Shown: one piece after another, positions 33,532 through 41,880 of the stretch
Layout of the letters: each line of letters starts with the position of its first letter
Numbering within the stretch: position 1 is the first letter of the stretch
NCBI RefSeq assembly: GCF_030159855.1
Contig: NZ_BSNG01000002.1
Span: forward strand, 45,935-109,934
Direction of reading: 5' to 3'
Length of the DNA stretch: 64,000 nt
DNA from: Devosia yakushimensis
Lineage (GTDB): Bacteria; Pseudomonadota; Alphaproteobacteria; Rhizobiales; Devosiaceae
Made by a program: the position numbers and the translations under genes
The notes under the pieces: model-generated
The model's database searches: none
Told to the model about the DNA's origin: nothing
Seen by the model: the letters and a program-made list of their open reading frames with translations, nothing else

Positions 33532-33559
33532 CAGACGTCTGGGCGAGCCGGTTATTCCC
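33532..33559 (-). promoter_or_regulatory. candidate ECF-type autoregulatory promoter
   Basis: On the minus strand GGGAATAA (33559-33552) and CGTCTG (33537-33532) are 14 bases apart. This resembles ECF promoters with a GGAAT-type -35 and a CGT-type -10. The -10 is only eight bases before the sigma ATG, so the message would have almost no leader. Confidence 0.4.
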
Positions 33560-33644
33560 GCGCAACCGCATTTTTTGTCATCTATAGAATAGAAGACCTT
33601 CTCATACGTTATGCGGTGAGATGGCCCTATCGAGATGAATCGTC

Positions 33645-34934
33645 ATGCTGCACGCTGCTCCGACATTTTTGCGCATTCTGTTTTTGGCCCTGGGCCTGAT
33701 GTTTTGCTCGGCGCTTGTCCTCTCGCCCATCCTCTCGAGCCCGGTCGTGGCCGATGATGATGACGACGATGGCGGTGGCGACGACGATGATGACGACTAT
33801 TTTGAAAGCGACGACGATGACGATGATTACCGGTATGTGCCGCCGGTAAAGCGGGCGCCGCCTGCGCCGATCAGTGTTCCGCTGCCGGAGCAGGCGCCCG
33901 ACCAGGTGGTTGTGGAAGGGCTCGATGCGCCGGCCCGGGACATGCTGCTGGACAAGGGATTCGTCGCCCTGACGGAGCGGGGGAGCCGCGTGCTGTTCAG
34001 GGTGCCCGGTGGCCTTGGCGTGACGGCGGCGCTGGAGATGATCGGCGCGACCGCGCCGGCGGCGCTGGCTGCGCCCAATAGCTATTACCGCAGCCAGGCC
34101 GTGCCGCGGGAGTGTTCGGGGGCGCTTTGCGGCCATTGGGAAGCCGTCGGCTGGCCTCCCGCGGCCGATCCGATCTGCCGTTTCGAGCCCTTTATCGGCG
34201 TTGTCGATACGGGGGTGAATCTCGAGCACGACATGCTCAAACAGGCCGACGTCACCCTTGAGACGCTCGCTCCGCCTGACGTTACGCCGTCCGAGCGCAA
34301 GCACGGTACGGCCATTGTCGCCATGTTTGTGGGCAGCCCGCAGGATCGCGTGCCGGGGCTTGCGCCGGCAGCGCAATTGCTGGTGGTGGACCCATTCGGC
34401 CGGGTCGGTACGGACGAGCGGAGCGATGTGTTCGCGCTGGTCCAGGCGCTGGAACGCCTGGGCGAGGCGGGTGTGGACGTGGTCAGCCTGAGCCTGGCCG
34501 GACCGGACAATGCCATTCTGGCTGCGGCCATCAAGCGGCTGCAGGCCGGCAACGTGCCGGTGGTTGCGGCTGTCGGCAATGCCGGGCCACGCTCGGCGCC
34601 GCTGTTCCCGGCGGCCTATCCGGATGTTGTTGCGGTCACCGCCGTGGATGGCCGGGACAATATCTATCGCCGCGCGGTGCAGGGTGCGCATGTGAGCTTT
34701 GCCGCGCCGGGTGTGAATATTCCCACGGCGGCCTCGATTTCCGGCGTGCGCCCGCAATCGGGCACGTCCTTTGCGGTTCCTTTCGTCACCACTGCCCTCG
34801 CGGCTGCGATGGCCGATGGCAAGGAGGCGAGCGAGGCAATTGCGGTTCTGGCTGAGACCAGCCGCGATCTGGGCGCCGCGGGCCGGGACGAGGTGTTTGG
34901 CTGGGGCCTTGTAAAAATGCCCTCGCCCTGCTGA
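33645..34934 (+). CDS. exported subtilisin-like (S8) serine protease with polyaspartate runs
   Basis: The 429-residue product has a signal peptide ending about residue 36, three Asp runs (37-42, 46-51, 56-61), a Pro-rich linker, a small pro-domain-like segment (85-150) and an S8 domain. The catalytic triad is Asp188 (VVDTGVN), His220 (KHGTAIVAM) and Ser375 (SGTSFAVP), with the oxyanion Asn312 in VGNAG. All key residues are present, so it is probably active. It lies divergent from the ECF sigma gene with 120 bp between. The acidic insert right after the signal peptide is unusual for subtilases and recurs in two neighbouring proteins. Confidence 0.88.
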   Translation: MLHAAPTFLRILFLALGLMFCSALVLSPILSSPVVADDDDDDGGGDDDDDDYFESDDDDDDYRYVPPVKRAPPAPISVPLPEQAPDQVVVEGLDAPARDMLLDKGFVALTERGSRVLFRVPGGLGVTAALEMIGATAPAALAAPNSYYRSQAVPRECSGALCGHWEAVGWPPAADPICRFEPFIGVVDTGVNLEHDMLKQADVTLETLAPPDVTPSERKHGTAIVAMFVGSPQDRVPGLAPAAQLLVVDPFGRVGTDERSDVFALVQALERLGEAGVDVVSLSLAGPDNAILAAAIKRLQAGNVPVVAAVGNAGPRSAPLFPAAYPDVVAVTAVDGRDNIYRRAVQGAHVSFAAPGVNIPTAASISGVRPQSGTSFAVPFVTTALAAAMADGKEASEAIAVLAETSRDLGAAGRDEVFGWGLVKMPSPC

Positions 34935-34973
34935 GCCAGCCAATCACCATTCACCATCCTTGGGTGAAGGCCC

Positions 34974-35021
34974 CCTCACCCGTCCCTTCGGGCCGACCTC
35001 TCCCCCAAAGGGAGAGGTGAG
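34974..35021. repeat. intergenic palindromic repeat (second CTCACC/GGTGAG copy)
   Basis: CTCACC (34975-34980) pairs with GGTGAG (35016-35021), and within it CCTCTCCC pairs with GGGAGAGG. The centre shares GCCGACCTCTC with the copy at 2685-2730. It lies between the convergent protease gene and the next minus-strand gene. Confidence 0.7.
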
Positions 35022-35063
35022 CGGCGCCATTCCGCTGATTTCTTGACTAAATGTCGATTGGTC

Positions 35064-35768
35064 CTAGCGCGCTGCCCTGGCGAAACGGCGATACCAGCCC
35101 GGGCTTGCCAGGGTATTGCGGAAGATTTTCTGCCGCTCGACCGCTTCGGCAGCGCTTTCGCTTCCTATCTCGGCCTCGAGCATGGTGGTGTCCCGCTTGA
35201 AGGGAATGACCTGCACGATAGGCGTTCCCTTTTCCAGTTCATGCAGCCCGTCGGCGCCGCGGGCGAAGAACGGGAAATGAATGGGGGCGGTATAGGTATC
35301 GGTGTCAACTACGCCGGCCACGGGCTCAAAGACCGGATTGGCGCGATTGAGCAGGGGAACGAAGAGGCAGCTCCAGCCCTCGGGCGTGCGGATCGACCAG
35401 TAATTGTGAAACTTGCAGGGCGGCATATCGCCGTTCGGATGACCGGCGACCTGGTGGCTGCCGTGATTGCTCACCATGGTCTTGTCGAAGTCCCATCCGG
35501 CGGTGACCGTCTTGCCGCCATCCTTGATCTCAAGCCTGACAGTTGCCGCGAGGGGCAGGACATAACCCGTCATCATGGCATCGAGAAAGGGCATGCAGCG
35601 CTTGACGGTGAGGCCGGTATCGCCCGGCGCAAGCTTGGTCGTATCGACGGGCGGCAGTTTCCGAAACCAATCCGGCAAATGCCCCTTGGCCGGAAGGGGC
35701 GGGGCGATGACCCCCTCATCTTCCGGGGCACAGAGGAAACGTATCTTTGGCGTGATCCGGCCGAACAT
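35064..35768 (-). CDS. conserved hypothetical protein
   Basis: The start MFGRITPKIRFLCAPEDEG has GGGAG six bases upstream. The 234-residue product is soluble, with no signal peptide or membrane helix. Features are LPDWFRKLPPV, a TVKRCMPFLDAMMTGYVLPL segment, KFHNYWSIRTPEGWSCLFVPLLNR and IVQVIPFKR. These remind me of a poorly characterised family of about 240 residues (possibly the one called DUF6065) seen in bacteria and phages; I cannot confirm this. No function is known to me. Confidence 0.7.
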   Translation of the reverse strand: MFGRITPKIRFLCAPEDEGVIAPPLPAKGHLPDWFRKLPPVDTTKLAPGDTGLTVKRCMPFLDAMMTGYVLPLAATVRLEIKDGGKTVTAGWDFDKTMVSNHGSHQVAGHPNGDMPPCKFHNYWSIRTPEGWSCLFVPLLNRANPVFEPVAGVVDTDTYTAPIHFPFFARGADGLHELEKGTPIVQVIPFKRDTTMLEAEIGSESAAEAVERQKIFRNTLASPGWYRRFARAAR

Positions 35769-35924
35769 TTGCGGTCTCCCATTGGGGTTCAATCGTGTGG
35801 GTGACGCATGGGCGCAGGGTTTATTCCCGGTTCGCCGGCAAAAGAATTTTCGGAATAGGGCGGCCGCTCATCCGTCTTGCCTGGTGGAGCAGCTTCGCTC
35901 CGGCACGAGAAAGGACATGTCCAA

Positions 35925-36347
35925 ATGGGCAAGACCATCACAATCACAACTCTCGCCGTGGCCGGCCTCATGGCCGTCAGCAGCGCGCCGGTTCAGGCCT
36001 ATAGTGTCGCCGATCCGCAGCCCACCGCCGCCCCGAGCGAGCATCTGCGGCTGGCCGATCGCCGCACCACCTATATCGACGGGGCCTGGCATGACTGGGT
36101 CAATGGCCGCTGGGCTGCCCGTTCGAGTTCGAACTCCAATTCGAATTCGAACAGCAATTCGTCGTCTAATTCGAATTCCAATTCGAATTCGAATAGCTCG
36201 TCGAATTCCAACTCCAACTCTTCGTCCAATTCGAACTCGAACTCTTCGTCCAACTCCAGTTCGAACTCTTCCTCCAATTCGAGCAGCAACAGCTCCTCGA
36301 ACTCCAACTCGAACAGCTCGTCCAATTCCTCCGACGACGACGATTGA
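35925..36347 (+). CDS. exported Ser-Asn repeat protein with polyaspartate tail
   Basis: The 140-residue product starts MGKTITITTLAVAGLMAVSS, a signal peptide ending near PVQAYS. A short mature segment (25-66) contains GAWHDWVNGRW. From residue 67 to 136 it is made only of Ser and Asn, and it ends in four Asp. Alternating Ser/Asn tracts are usually disordered and flexible. The tract is encoded by a degenerate repeat based on TCGAAT and TCCAAC units. The gene is 20 bp before the small Trp/Asp-rich gene, so the two are probably one transcript ending at 36664. No function is recognised. Confidence 0.8.
   Translation: MGKTITITTLAVAGLMAVSSAPVQAYSVADPQPTAAPSEHLRLADRRTTYIDGAWHDWVNGRWAARSSSNSNSNSNSNSSSNSNSNSNSNSSSNSNSNSSSNSNSNSSSNSSSNSSSNSSSNSSSNSNSNSSSNSSDDDD
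36123..36332 (+). repeat. Ser/Asn codon microsatellite
   Basis: About 210 bases are composed of TCG/TCC/TCT/AGC and AAT/AAC codons, with many GAATTC hexamers in the first half. The second half is richer in SSN triplets. Such tracts change length by replication slippage, so copy number may vary between strains. Confidence 0.85.
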
Positions 36348-36366
36348 GCGCTGAACGGAGTTCGAC

Positions 36367-36627
36367 ATGCGAAGATCTATCAAAGCCGTCGCCTATGCCC
36401 TGCTGCCGCTATTGGCGGGCACGAGCCTGAGTTTCGGGCTTGATGTCGAAGTGTTCCCGGCCAAGCCGGTCGTGGCCGATCCGCCTGCTATCCAGCTGGC
36501 TGACGACGACGATGATGACGATGACCGCCGGCCGCGCTGGTGGCATCAGCAGTGGTGGTCTCTCGATGACGACCGCTGGGAGCGTGATGACGACGATCGC
36601 TGGGACGACAGCGACGATGACGACTGA
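36367..36627 (+). CDS. small exported Asp/Trp-rich protein
   Basis: The 86-residue product has GGAG six bases upstream of its ATG, a signal peptide (RRSIKAVAYALLPLLAGTSL), then PVVADPPAIQLA, an eight-Asp run (46-53), a tryptophan-rich centre (RPRWWHQQWWSLDDDRW) and a second acidic run to the end. The PVVAD motif just before the Asp run also occurs in the S8 protease at the same relative place. Acidic runs suggest binding of Ca2+ or other cations or of basic partners, which is inference. Confidence 0.75.
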   Translation: MRRSIKAVAYALLPLLAGTSLSFGLDVEVFPAKPVVADPPAIQLADDDDDDDDRRPRWWHQQWWSLDDDRWERDDDDRWDDSDDDD

Positions 36628-36638
36628 TCTTGTGATCG

Positions 36639-36664
36639 AACCCGGCGCCAAGGTGCCGGGTTTT
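36639..36664 (+). terminator. rho-independent terminator
   Basis: AACCCGGC plus GCC pairs with GGT plus GCCGGGTT (36639-36662) around a tiny loop, followed by TTTT. It ends the transcript of the two small exported proteins. Confidence 0.85.
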
Positions 36665-36677
36665 CGGTCGCCGCCGG

Positions 36678-37379
36678 CTAGAAGCTGACCGCGCGGTTTC
36701 GCGCATTGGTGATGTGATTTTCAATGGCGGCGATTGCCGCATTGCGGTCGCGGGCCAGAATGGCATCGATGATTTCGATGTGATCGGCCAGGGCCGGGGC
36801 CAGCACGACCGGATTGAGCCGGATACGGTCGATCTGGATCATGCGGACGCGGATGGCGTTGATCGAATAGGCCTGCATCAGGCTTTCGTTGCCGGTGGCG
36901 CCGATCAGGAAGTCGTGGAAATCGGAATCCACCTTCTGCGCTTCTTCGAGCAGCGTGCCGGTAATGGCGACGCCGGCGCGGTCGAACAGATCGGTATGCA
37001 ATTTGCGCTGAGCGTGCAGGGCTTCGTCGGTGACGTGGGTGATGGCGTGGATGGTCGCCTCGCGCTCATAGGCGATGCGGATCTGATAGGATTCGCGAAT
37101 CATGCGCAGATCGACGGCGGTGATCTGGATGCCGCGTTGCGGCAGGATGGTCAGCAGGCCCTCGGCCTCCAGCCGCGGCAGGAGTTCGCGCAGGGCGCCC
37201 AGGGAAATGCCCAACAAGCTGACCAGATCGCGCTGCGACAGGTTCTGGCCCGGCTCGATCTCGCCCGATAACAGCAATTGCTGCATGCGCCGATAGGCGA
37301 CCTGCCGGTTGAGACTGTCGCCCGGCAGATCGGTGGCGGTTTTGCTGCGCTTGAGTGCCGTTGTCTGGCCCGTCGCCAT
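36678..37379 (-). CDS. GntR family regulator with FCD domain
   Basis: The 233-residue product has a winged helix (YRRMQQLLLSGEIEPGQNLSQRDLVSLLGISLGALRELLPRLEAEGLL) and an all-helical FCD effector domain, with metal-ligand candidates in FHDFLIGATGN and LADHIEII. FCD regulators bind organic acids or sugar acids. It lies next to and co-directional with the aldolase gene, opposite to the ABC operon, so it probably controls the whole sugar locus. Confidence 0.88.
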   Translation of the reverse strand: MATGQTTALKRSKTATDLPGDSLNRQVAYRRMQQLLLSGEIEPGQNLSQRDLVSLLGISLGALRELLPRLEAEGLLTILPQRGIQITAVDLRMIRESYQIRIAYEREATIHAITHVTDEALHAQRKLHTDLFDRAGVAITGTLLEEAQKVDSDFHDFLIGATGNESLMQAYSINAIRVRMIQIDRIRLNPVVLAPALADHIEIIDAILARDRNAAIAAIENHITNARNRAVSF

Positions 37380-37440
37380 CAGCCGCTCCGTATCGGTGGT
37401 TCAATCGGCATTTCAATCAGACTTGCCGGGCAATTGGAAT

Positions 37441-38352
37441 CTAGAATTGGAAGCCGCTGCCGACGAAGGCTGCGCGCAGCCGGGCATAGCTATCGCCATC
37501 CAGCGCTCGTAGCGGGGCCTTGGGCTGTGCCCAGGCGGCATCATCGTAGCTTTCGGCCTTGAGCGCCCTGAGCGCGCTGATCCCGCCATAGTCATCGACG
37601 GCCGCAATCCGCAGGGCCGCCTGGTCCATGATGGTTTGGGCGCGGGGACCTGTGGGGTCGGCGAAAAAGGCGCAAAGATCGGGGGCCACCACATTGGGCA
37701 GGCCACCGATCATGCCGGCGCCACCGGCTGCCAGCAAGTGCGGCAGCACGCGATCGTCGCCGGTGAAAATGCGCAGATTGGGAAAGGTCCTGGCCAGCAT
37801 GAGCGCGTGATCGCGATCACCGGTGGAATCCTTGATGCCGGCGATCCGGTTGGGGAAGCGGGCAACCAGGTCGGCGACCAGTTCGGGGTCGAAGCCGATC
37901 TTGCTCATGGCCGGGATATGGTAGAGCACGACGTCGAGCGGGAAATTGCCGCCAAAGGGCGCGGCGCAGGCGGCGAAGAAGTCGGCAATGCCGGCCTGGC
38001 TGGCCGAGCCATAATAATAGGGTGGCACGATCAGGATGGCGCGGCAGCCCAGGGTCAGGGCGGTGCGGATCGAGGTCACGGTGTCGTCCACCGCTGCGCT
38101 CATCGCGGCGGGGATGACGCGGCCCATATCGACCCCGGCCAGCTTCAGGGCGGTCAGTGCCGCGTGTTTCTCGGCGACCGAGAATGAGGGGCCTTCGCCG
38201 GTCGATCCGAAGGGCGAGACGAAGCTGCAGCCCTGGGCGAACAGCCAATCGAAGTGATGCTTCATCCGCCCGATATCGACGCTGCCGTCCTCTGCCAGGG
38301 GCGTCAGAGACGCCGCCACGATACCTCCCAAGTCCTTGCTGGAACTTGGCAT
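37441..38352 (-). CDS. DapA/NanA family aldolase or dehydratase
   Basis: The start MPSSSKDLGGIVAASLTPLAEDG gives 303 residues, the normal length. The class I aldolase barrel shows GSTGEGPSFSVAEK, YHIPAMSKIGFDPELV (catalytic Tyr in LYHIPA) and GIKDSTGDRDH (Schiff-base Lys). The family covers dihydrodipicolinate synthase, N-acetylneuraminate lyase, and ketodeoxy sugar acid aldolases. Being next to a sugar ABC importer and a sialidase-fold enzyme, a catabolic sugar acid aldolase is much more likely than lysine synthesis. The substrate is not proven. Confidence 0.85.
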   Translation of the reverse strand: MPSSSKDLGGIVAASLTPLAEDGSVDIGRMKHHFDWLFAQGCSFVSPFGSTGEGPSFSVAEKHAALTALKLAGVDMGRVIPAAMSAAVDDTVTSIRTALTLGCRAILIVPPYYYGSASQAGIADFFAACAAPFGGNFPLDVVLYHIPAMSKIGFDPELVADLVARFPNRIAGIKDSTGDRDHALMLARTFPNLRIFTGDDRVLPHLLAAGGAGMIGGLPNVVAPDLCAFFADPTGPRAQTIMDQAALRIAAVDDYGGISALRALKAESYDDAAWAQPKAPLRALDGDSYARLRAAFVGSGFQF

Positions 38353-38393
38353 TTCATGAGCCGCGCTGCCCGTTGCGAGAGCTTGTGTCACTG

Positions 38394-38426
38394 ATACAAT
38401 CACCTGATCAAGAAGTCGTACAATCA
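38394..38426. promoter_or_regulatory. direct repeat RTACAATCA, candidate GntR operator
   Basis: ATACAATCA (38394-38402) and GTACAATCA (38418-38426) are 24 bases apart in the 181-bp space between the divergent aldolase and ABC genes. The second is part of AAGTCGTACAA, which fits the loose FadR-type GT-N3-AC pattern. On the minus strand they fall near where -35 and -10 of the aldolase gene would be. Confidence 0.35.
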
Positions 38427-38533
38427 ATCTATTTACATGGTTGGGTTTTTGTTGCAAGGTCCATCCGTCGCCGGCCGGTAAGAGCCCGTTTTGAGGCTTG
38501 TTTCGGCCGGCAGCGTGAAGAGGAGGATGGCTC

Positions 38534-39619
38534 TTGGCGGGATTGGACCTGGCACATGTCTCGAAGGCCTATGGCGCGTTCGAGGCGGTCAAGGATGTGT
38601 CGCTGACCATCGAGGAAGGCGAGTTTGCCGTGTTTGTCGGCCCCTCGGGGTGTGGCAAGTCGACCTTGCTGCGGCTGATCGCGGGGCTCGATCCGGTGAG
38701 CGATGGCAAGATTGCCATCGGCGCCGATGATGTGACGCGCCGCCCTGCCGGGACGCGCAGCGTGGCCATGGTGTTCCAGTCCTATGCGCTCTATCCGCAT
38801 ATGAGCGTGTTCGACAATATTGCCTTCCCGCTGCAGATGGAGCGGCGCTCCAAGGACGATATCCGCCAGCAGGTCGAGAAGGCCGCCAATATCGTGCAGC
38901 TGGGGACGCGGCTGGGCGACAAGCCGGCCAAGCTGTCCGGCGGGCAGCGCCAGCGCGTGGCGATTGCCCGCGCCATTGTGCGCAAGCCGGCGATCTTTCT
39001 GATGGATGAGCCGCTGTCCAATCTGGATGCGGCTCTGCGCATGGAAATGCGCACCGAATTGACGCGGCTGCACAAGCAGCTGGGCGCGACCATGGTCTAT
39101 GTGACCCATGACCAGCTCGAAGCCATGACCATGGCCGACCGGATCGTGGTGCTCAATGGCGGCAGGGTGGAACAGGTCGGCCGGCCCATGGATATCTATC
39201 ACAAGCCGGTCAATCGGTTCGTTGCCGGGTTTATCGGCAGTCCGCCGATGAACATGCTGGCCGCCACGGTGCTCGGCGCCGATGGTAAGTCCGTGCAGAT
39301 CGCGGCCGATGGGGTGGACCCGATTGCGCTGGTCCATGATGGGGCGGTGTTCGCCAAGGGCGCGGCAGTGACTTTGGGCATTCGGCCGGAATTCTTCAGT
39401 GCCAGCCCGCTGGCCGATGCGGTCAAGCTGACGGTCGTGCCGCATACGGTCGAGCGGCTGGGCCTGCACACGATCATTCATGCGGCTTTGGGCAGTCACG
39501 CCATCACGGCGCTGCTCAATGGCGATCCGCCGATCAAGGCCGATGTGCCGCTCGATCTTTATGCCGCAATCGAGCAATTGCACCTGTTCGATGGCGATGG
39601 GCAAAGGCGGTCCGTCTGA
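38534..39619 (+). CDS. carbohydrate ABC transporter ATP-binding protein (UgpC/MalK type)
   Basis: The start is TTG 38534 with AGGAGG seven bases upstream. The 361-residue product has Walker A GPSGCGKST, signature LSGGQRQRVAIARA, Walker B IFLMDEPLSNLD, the H-loop VTHDQ, and a C-terminal TOBE/MalK regulatory domain (LGIRPEFFS). It energises import by the two permeases that follow. First gene of the ABC operon. Confidence 0.93.
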   Translation: MAGLDLAHVSKAYGAFEAVKDVSLTIEEGEFAVFVGPSGCGKSTLLRLIAGLDPVSDGKIAIGADDVTRRPAGTRSVAMVFQSYALYPHMSVFDNIAFPLQMERRSKDDIRQQVEKAANIVQLGTRLGDKPAKLSGGQRQRVAIARAIVRKPAIFLMDEPLSNLDAALRMEMRTELTRLHKQLGATMVYVTHDQLEAMTMADRIVVLNGGRVEQVGRPMDIYHKPVNRFVAGFIGSPPMNMLAATVLGADGKSVQIAADGVDPIALVHDGAVFAKGAAVTLGIRPEFFSASPLADAVKLTVVPHTVERLGLHTIIHAALGSHAITALLNGDPPIKADVPLDLYAAIEQLHLFDGDGQRRSV

Positions 39620-39659
39620 GCCAGCCAGAAACGCGATGCGTCACGCAAGGGAGGAAAAC

Positions 39660-40967
39660 TTGTCTGCATTCACCACGGATAAATCGGGGGCGATGAGCCC
39701 CAATCGCCGTAGTTTTCTGCTGGGCGCCGCTGCCAGCGGCATCGCCCTGGCAGCCGCGGCGGGTAGCGTTGGCCGCGCCTTTGCGCAGGACCAGCAATTG
39801 GTGTTCTGGTCGCAATTGGCAGGGAGCAAGAAGGCGGCCGGGGAGGCTCTGGAAGCCGCTTTCACTGCCGCGCATCCCGAAACCAAGCTCAATTCGAGCC
39901 TTTATGCCGAGCCCAGCCAGCTCAATGAAAAGATCCTGACTGCCATCAATGGCAATACGGCGCCGGACCTGTTCATCCAGCACTGGGATTATACGCTGAC
40001 CTATTCGACCGGCGACAAGCTGGCCGATCTCAAGACGGGTCTGGCCAATGTCAATTTCGATGAGCTTGACCCTTCGCTGCTGGCCTATGGGCAGATTGGC
40101 GGGGAGCAGGTTTCGGTGCCGCTCTATGGCACCTCGCGCGGGCTGGGGATTAATCGCAAGCTGGTGGTCGAGGCGGGGCTTGATCCCGACAAGGGGCCGC
40201 AGAACTGGGCTGAATTGCGTGAATGGGCCAAGGCGCTGACCAATCGGGCCGAGAACGGCCTGTTGCAGGTGGCTGGCTTCAGCATGTTCCACAATGATCT
40301 GGAGACCTGGGAAATCTTCACCCTGTTGCTGCAGGGCGCCGGCGGCACACTGTTCAATGCCGATCTGACGGCGCCGGCCTTTGCCGGCCCCGAAGGGCTC
40401 AAGGCGCTCAATTTCATGTTCGAGCTGCTGCATACCGACCAGGTGACCGATCTGGGCTTTGGCCTGGGGCCGGGTGGTTCGGCGAGCCCGCTCAATCAGA
40501 GCCGCGCGGCGATGATTATTGCGGGCAATTATTCGACCAATAATGCGCTCAAGGCCGGGCTTGAATTCGACGTGCTGCCGATCCCGATGGAAAATGGCGG
40601 CTTCACGTCGCTCGTGGACCCGTTCTCCTTTGCCGTCACCAAGGCATCGCCGAATCAGGCGGCGGCATTGAGCTTTGTCGAGTTTGCGCTGTCGCAGGAA
40701 CAGCAGGTGGCTTTCGCACTGGCCTCGAAGAACGTGCCGGTGCTCAAATCCGCCCAGCAGGATGCGAGCGTGCAGGCCGATCCGTTCCTCGCCAAATTCA
40801 TCAAGACGGCGAGTTATGCACCCCAGACCGCAGCGGCCATTCCCGCGTTCTCGCGCATGGTCACCATCATCGCCCGGGCGGTGCAGGAGACCCTGTTCAA
40901 GCGCGTGACGGCCGAGGAGGCGCTCAAGGCGGCCGAGACGGAAGTTGCCGCGGTCCTGAGCCGCTAG
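39660..40967 (+). CDS. extracellular solute-binding protein, Tat-exported
   Basis: The start is TTG 39660 behind a strong GGGAGG, giving MSAFTTDKSGAMSPNRRSFLLG; the ATG at MSPNRR is an alternative. The NRRSFLLG motif with a following hydrophobic stretch and AFAQ is a twin-arginine signal, meaning folded export, which is not usual for sugar-binding proteins but occurs in this group. The mature part (WSQLAGSKKAAGEALEAAF; LFIQHWDYTLTYSTGDKLADL; YGTSRGLGINRKL) is a family 1 binding protein for sugars or oligosaccharides. 435 residues. Confidence 0.9.
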   Translation: MSAFTTDKSGAMSPNRRSFLLGAAASGIALAAAAGSVGRAFAQDQQLVFWSQLAGSKKAAGEALEAAFTAAHPETKLNSSLYAEPSQLNEKILTAINGNTAPDLFIQHWDYTLTYSTGDKLADLKTGLANVNFDELDPSLLAYGQIGGEQVSVPLYGTSRGLGINRKLVVEAGLDPDKGPQNWAELREWAKALTNRAENGLLQVAGFSMFHNDLETWEIFTLLLQGAGGTLFNADLTAPAFAGPEGLKALNFMFELLHTDQVTDLGFGLGPGGSASPLNQSRAAMIIAGNYSTNNALKAGLEFDVLPIPMENGGFTSLVDPFSFAVTKASPNQAAALSFVEFALSQEQQVAFALASKNVPVLKSAQQDASVQADPFLAKFIKTASYAPQTAAAIPAFSRMVTIIARAVQETLFKRVTAEEALKAAETEVAAVLSR

Positions 40968-40977
40968 GGAGACGGGT

Positions 40978-41880
40978 ATGGCGCTTCAATCGAGCACAGT
41001 GGCGGGGCAAAGACCGCAGAGCTTTACGCAGAATTGGAGCGCCTATGCCTTCCTCGCGCCGGCGCTGATCATCCTGTTCCTGTCGCTGCTTTTGCCGGCG
41101 GCGGGAACGCTGGTGATGAGCCTCACCGATATTTCCTTTTTGCGGCCGACCAATTTTGTCTGGTTCGACAATTACCTCAAGCTGTTCGCCGATGGGCGCT
41201 TTCGCCAGGCCATGGGCAATACGGCCTATTATACGGTCGGGGTGACCTTTCCGACCATGGTGCTGGGGCTGCTGGCGGCCGTCGCGCTCAATGGGCGGTT
41301 TCGCGGGCGCATCGTGTTCCGCACCATTTTCTACCTGCCGGTGCTGACCTCGCTAATCGCGGCGGCGGTGGTGTGGATGTATGTCTACGAGCCCTATTCG
41401 GGGCCGATCAATGGGGCGCTGGCGCAGATGGGCCTGCCGCCGCAGCCCTGGCTGCAAAGCCCGAACCTGGCTATGACCTCGCTGATCGTCATGGCGATCT
41501 GGCGCGATTTCGGCACGGCCATGATCATCTATCTGGCGGGGCTGCAGGATATTCCGAGCGATATCTATGAAGCGGCCCGGCTCGATGGCGCCAAGACGCG
41601 CGATATTTTTCTGCGCATCACCGTGCCGATGCTGAGCTCGGTGACCTTCTATCTGATGATCATCCTGATCGTGCAGACCTTCCAGGTGTTCGGCGCCATT
41701 TATGTGATGACCAATGGCGGCCCGCTCGGCTCCACCGAAACCATCGTGTTCCAGATGTATCAGACCGCCTTCGGCTATACCGAATTCGGCTATGCGGCGG
41801 CCATGTCCACTGTGTTGTTCGTGGCCATCCTGCTGTTTTCCATCGTGGGTACCAAGATCATGCGCCGGGGTGAATCATGA
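40978..41880 (+). CDS. sugar ABC transporter permease (MalF-like)
   Basis: The 300-residue product has six predicted membrane helices and the EAA loop EAARLDGAKTRDIFLRITVPML that contacts the ATPase. AGGGAG precedes the ATG. It follows the binding protein at 10 bp and overlaps the second permease by four bases. Confidence 0.93.
   Translation: MALQSSTVAGQRPQSFTQNWSAYAFLAPALIILFLSLLLPAAGTLVMSLTDISFLRPTNFVWFDNYLKLFADGRFRQAMGNTAYYTVGVTFPTMVLGLLAAVALNGRFRGRIVFRTIFYLPVLTSLIAAAVVWMYVYEPYSGPINGALAQMGLPPQPWLQSPNLAMTSLIVMAIWRDFGTAMIIYLAGLQDIPSDIYEAARLDGAKTRDIFLRITVPMLSSVTFYLMIILIVQTFQVFGAIYVMTNGGPLGSTETIVFQMYQTAFGYTEFGYAAAMSTVLFVAILLFSIVGTKIMRRGES

Noticed and set aside
36071..36325. Antisense frame rich in Glu/Leu/Phe opposite the Ser-Asn repeat
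   Set aside because: It is the simple reverse reading of the Ser/Asn codon repeat; no signal for translation.
36123..36332. Repeat array that could suggest CRISPR
   Set aside because: Units are a few bases long, in frame, without unique spacers, and lie in a gene with a signal peptide.
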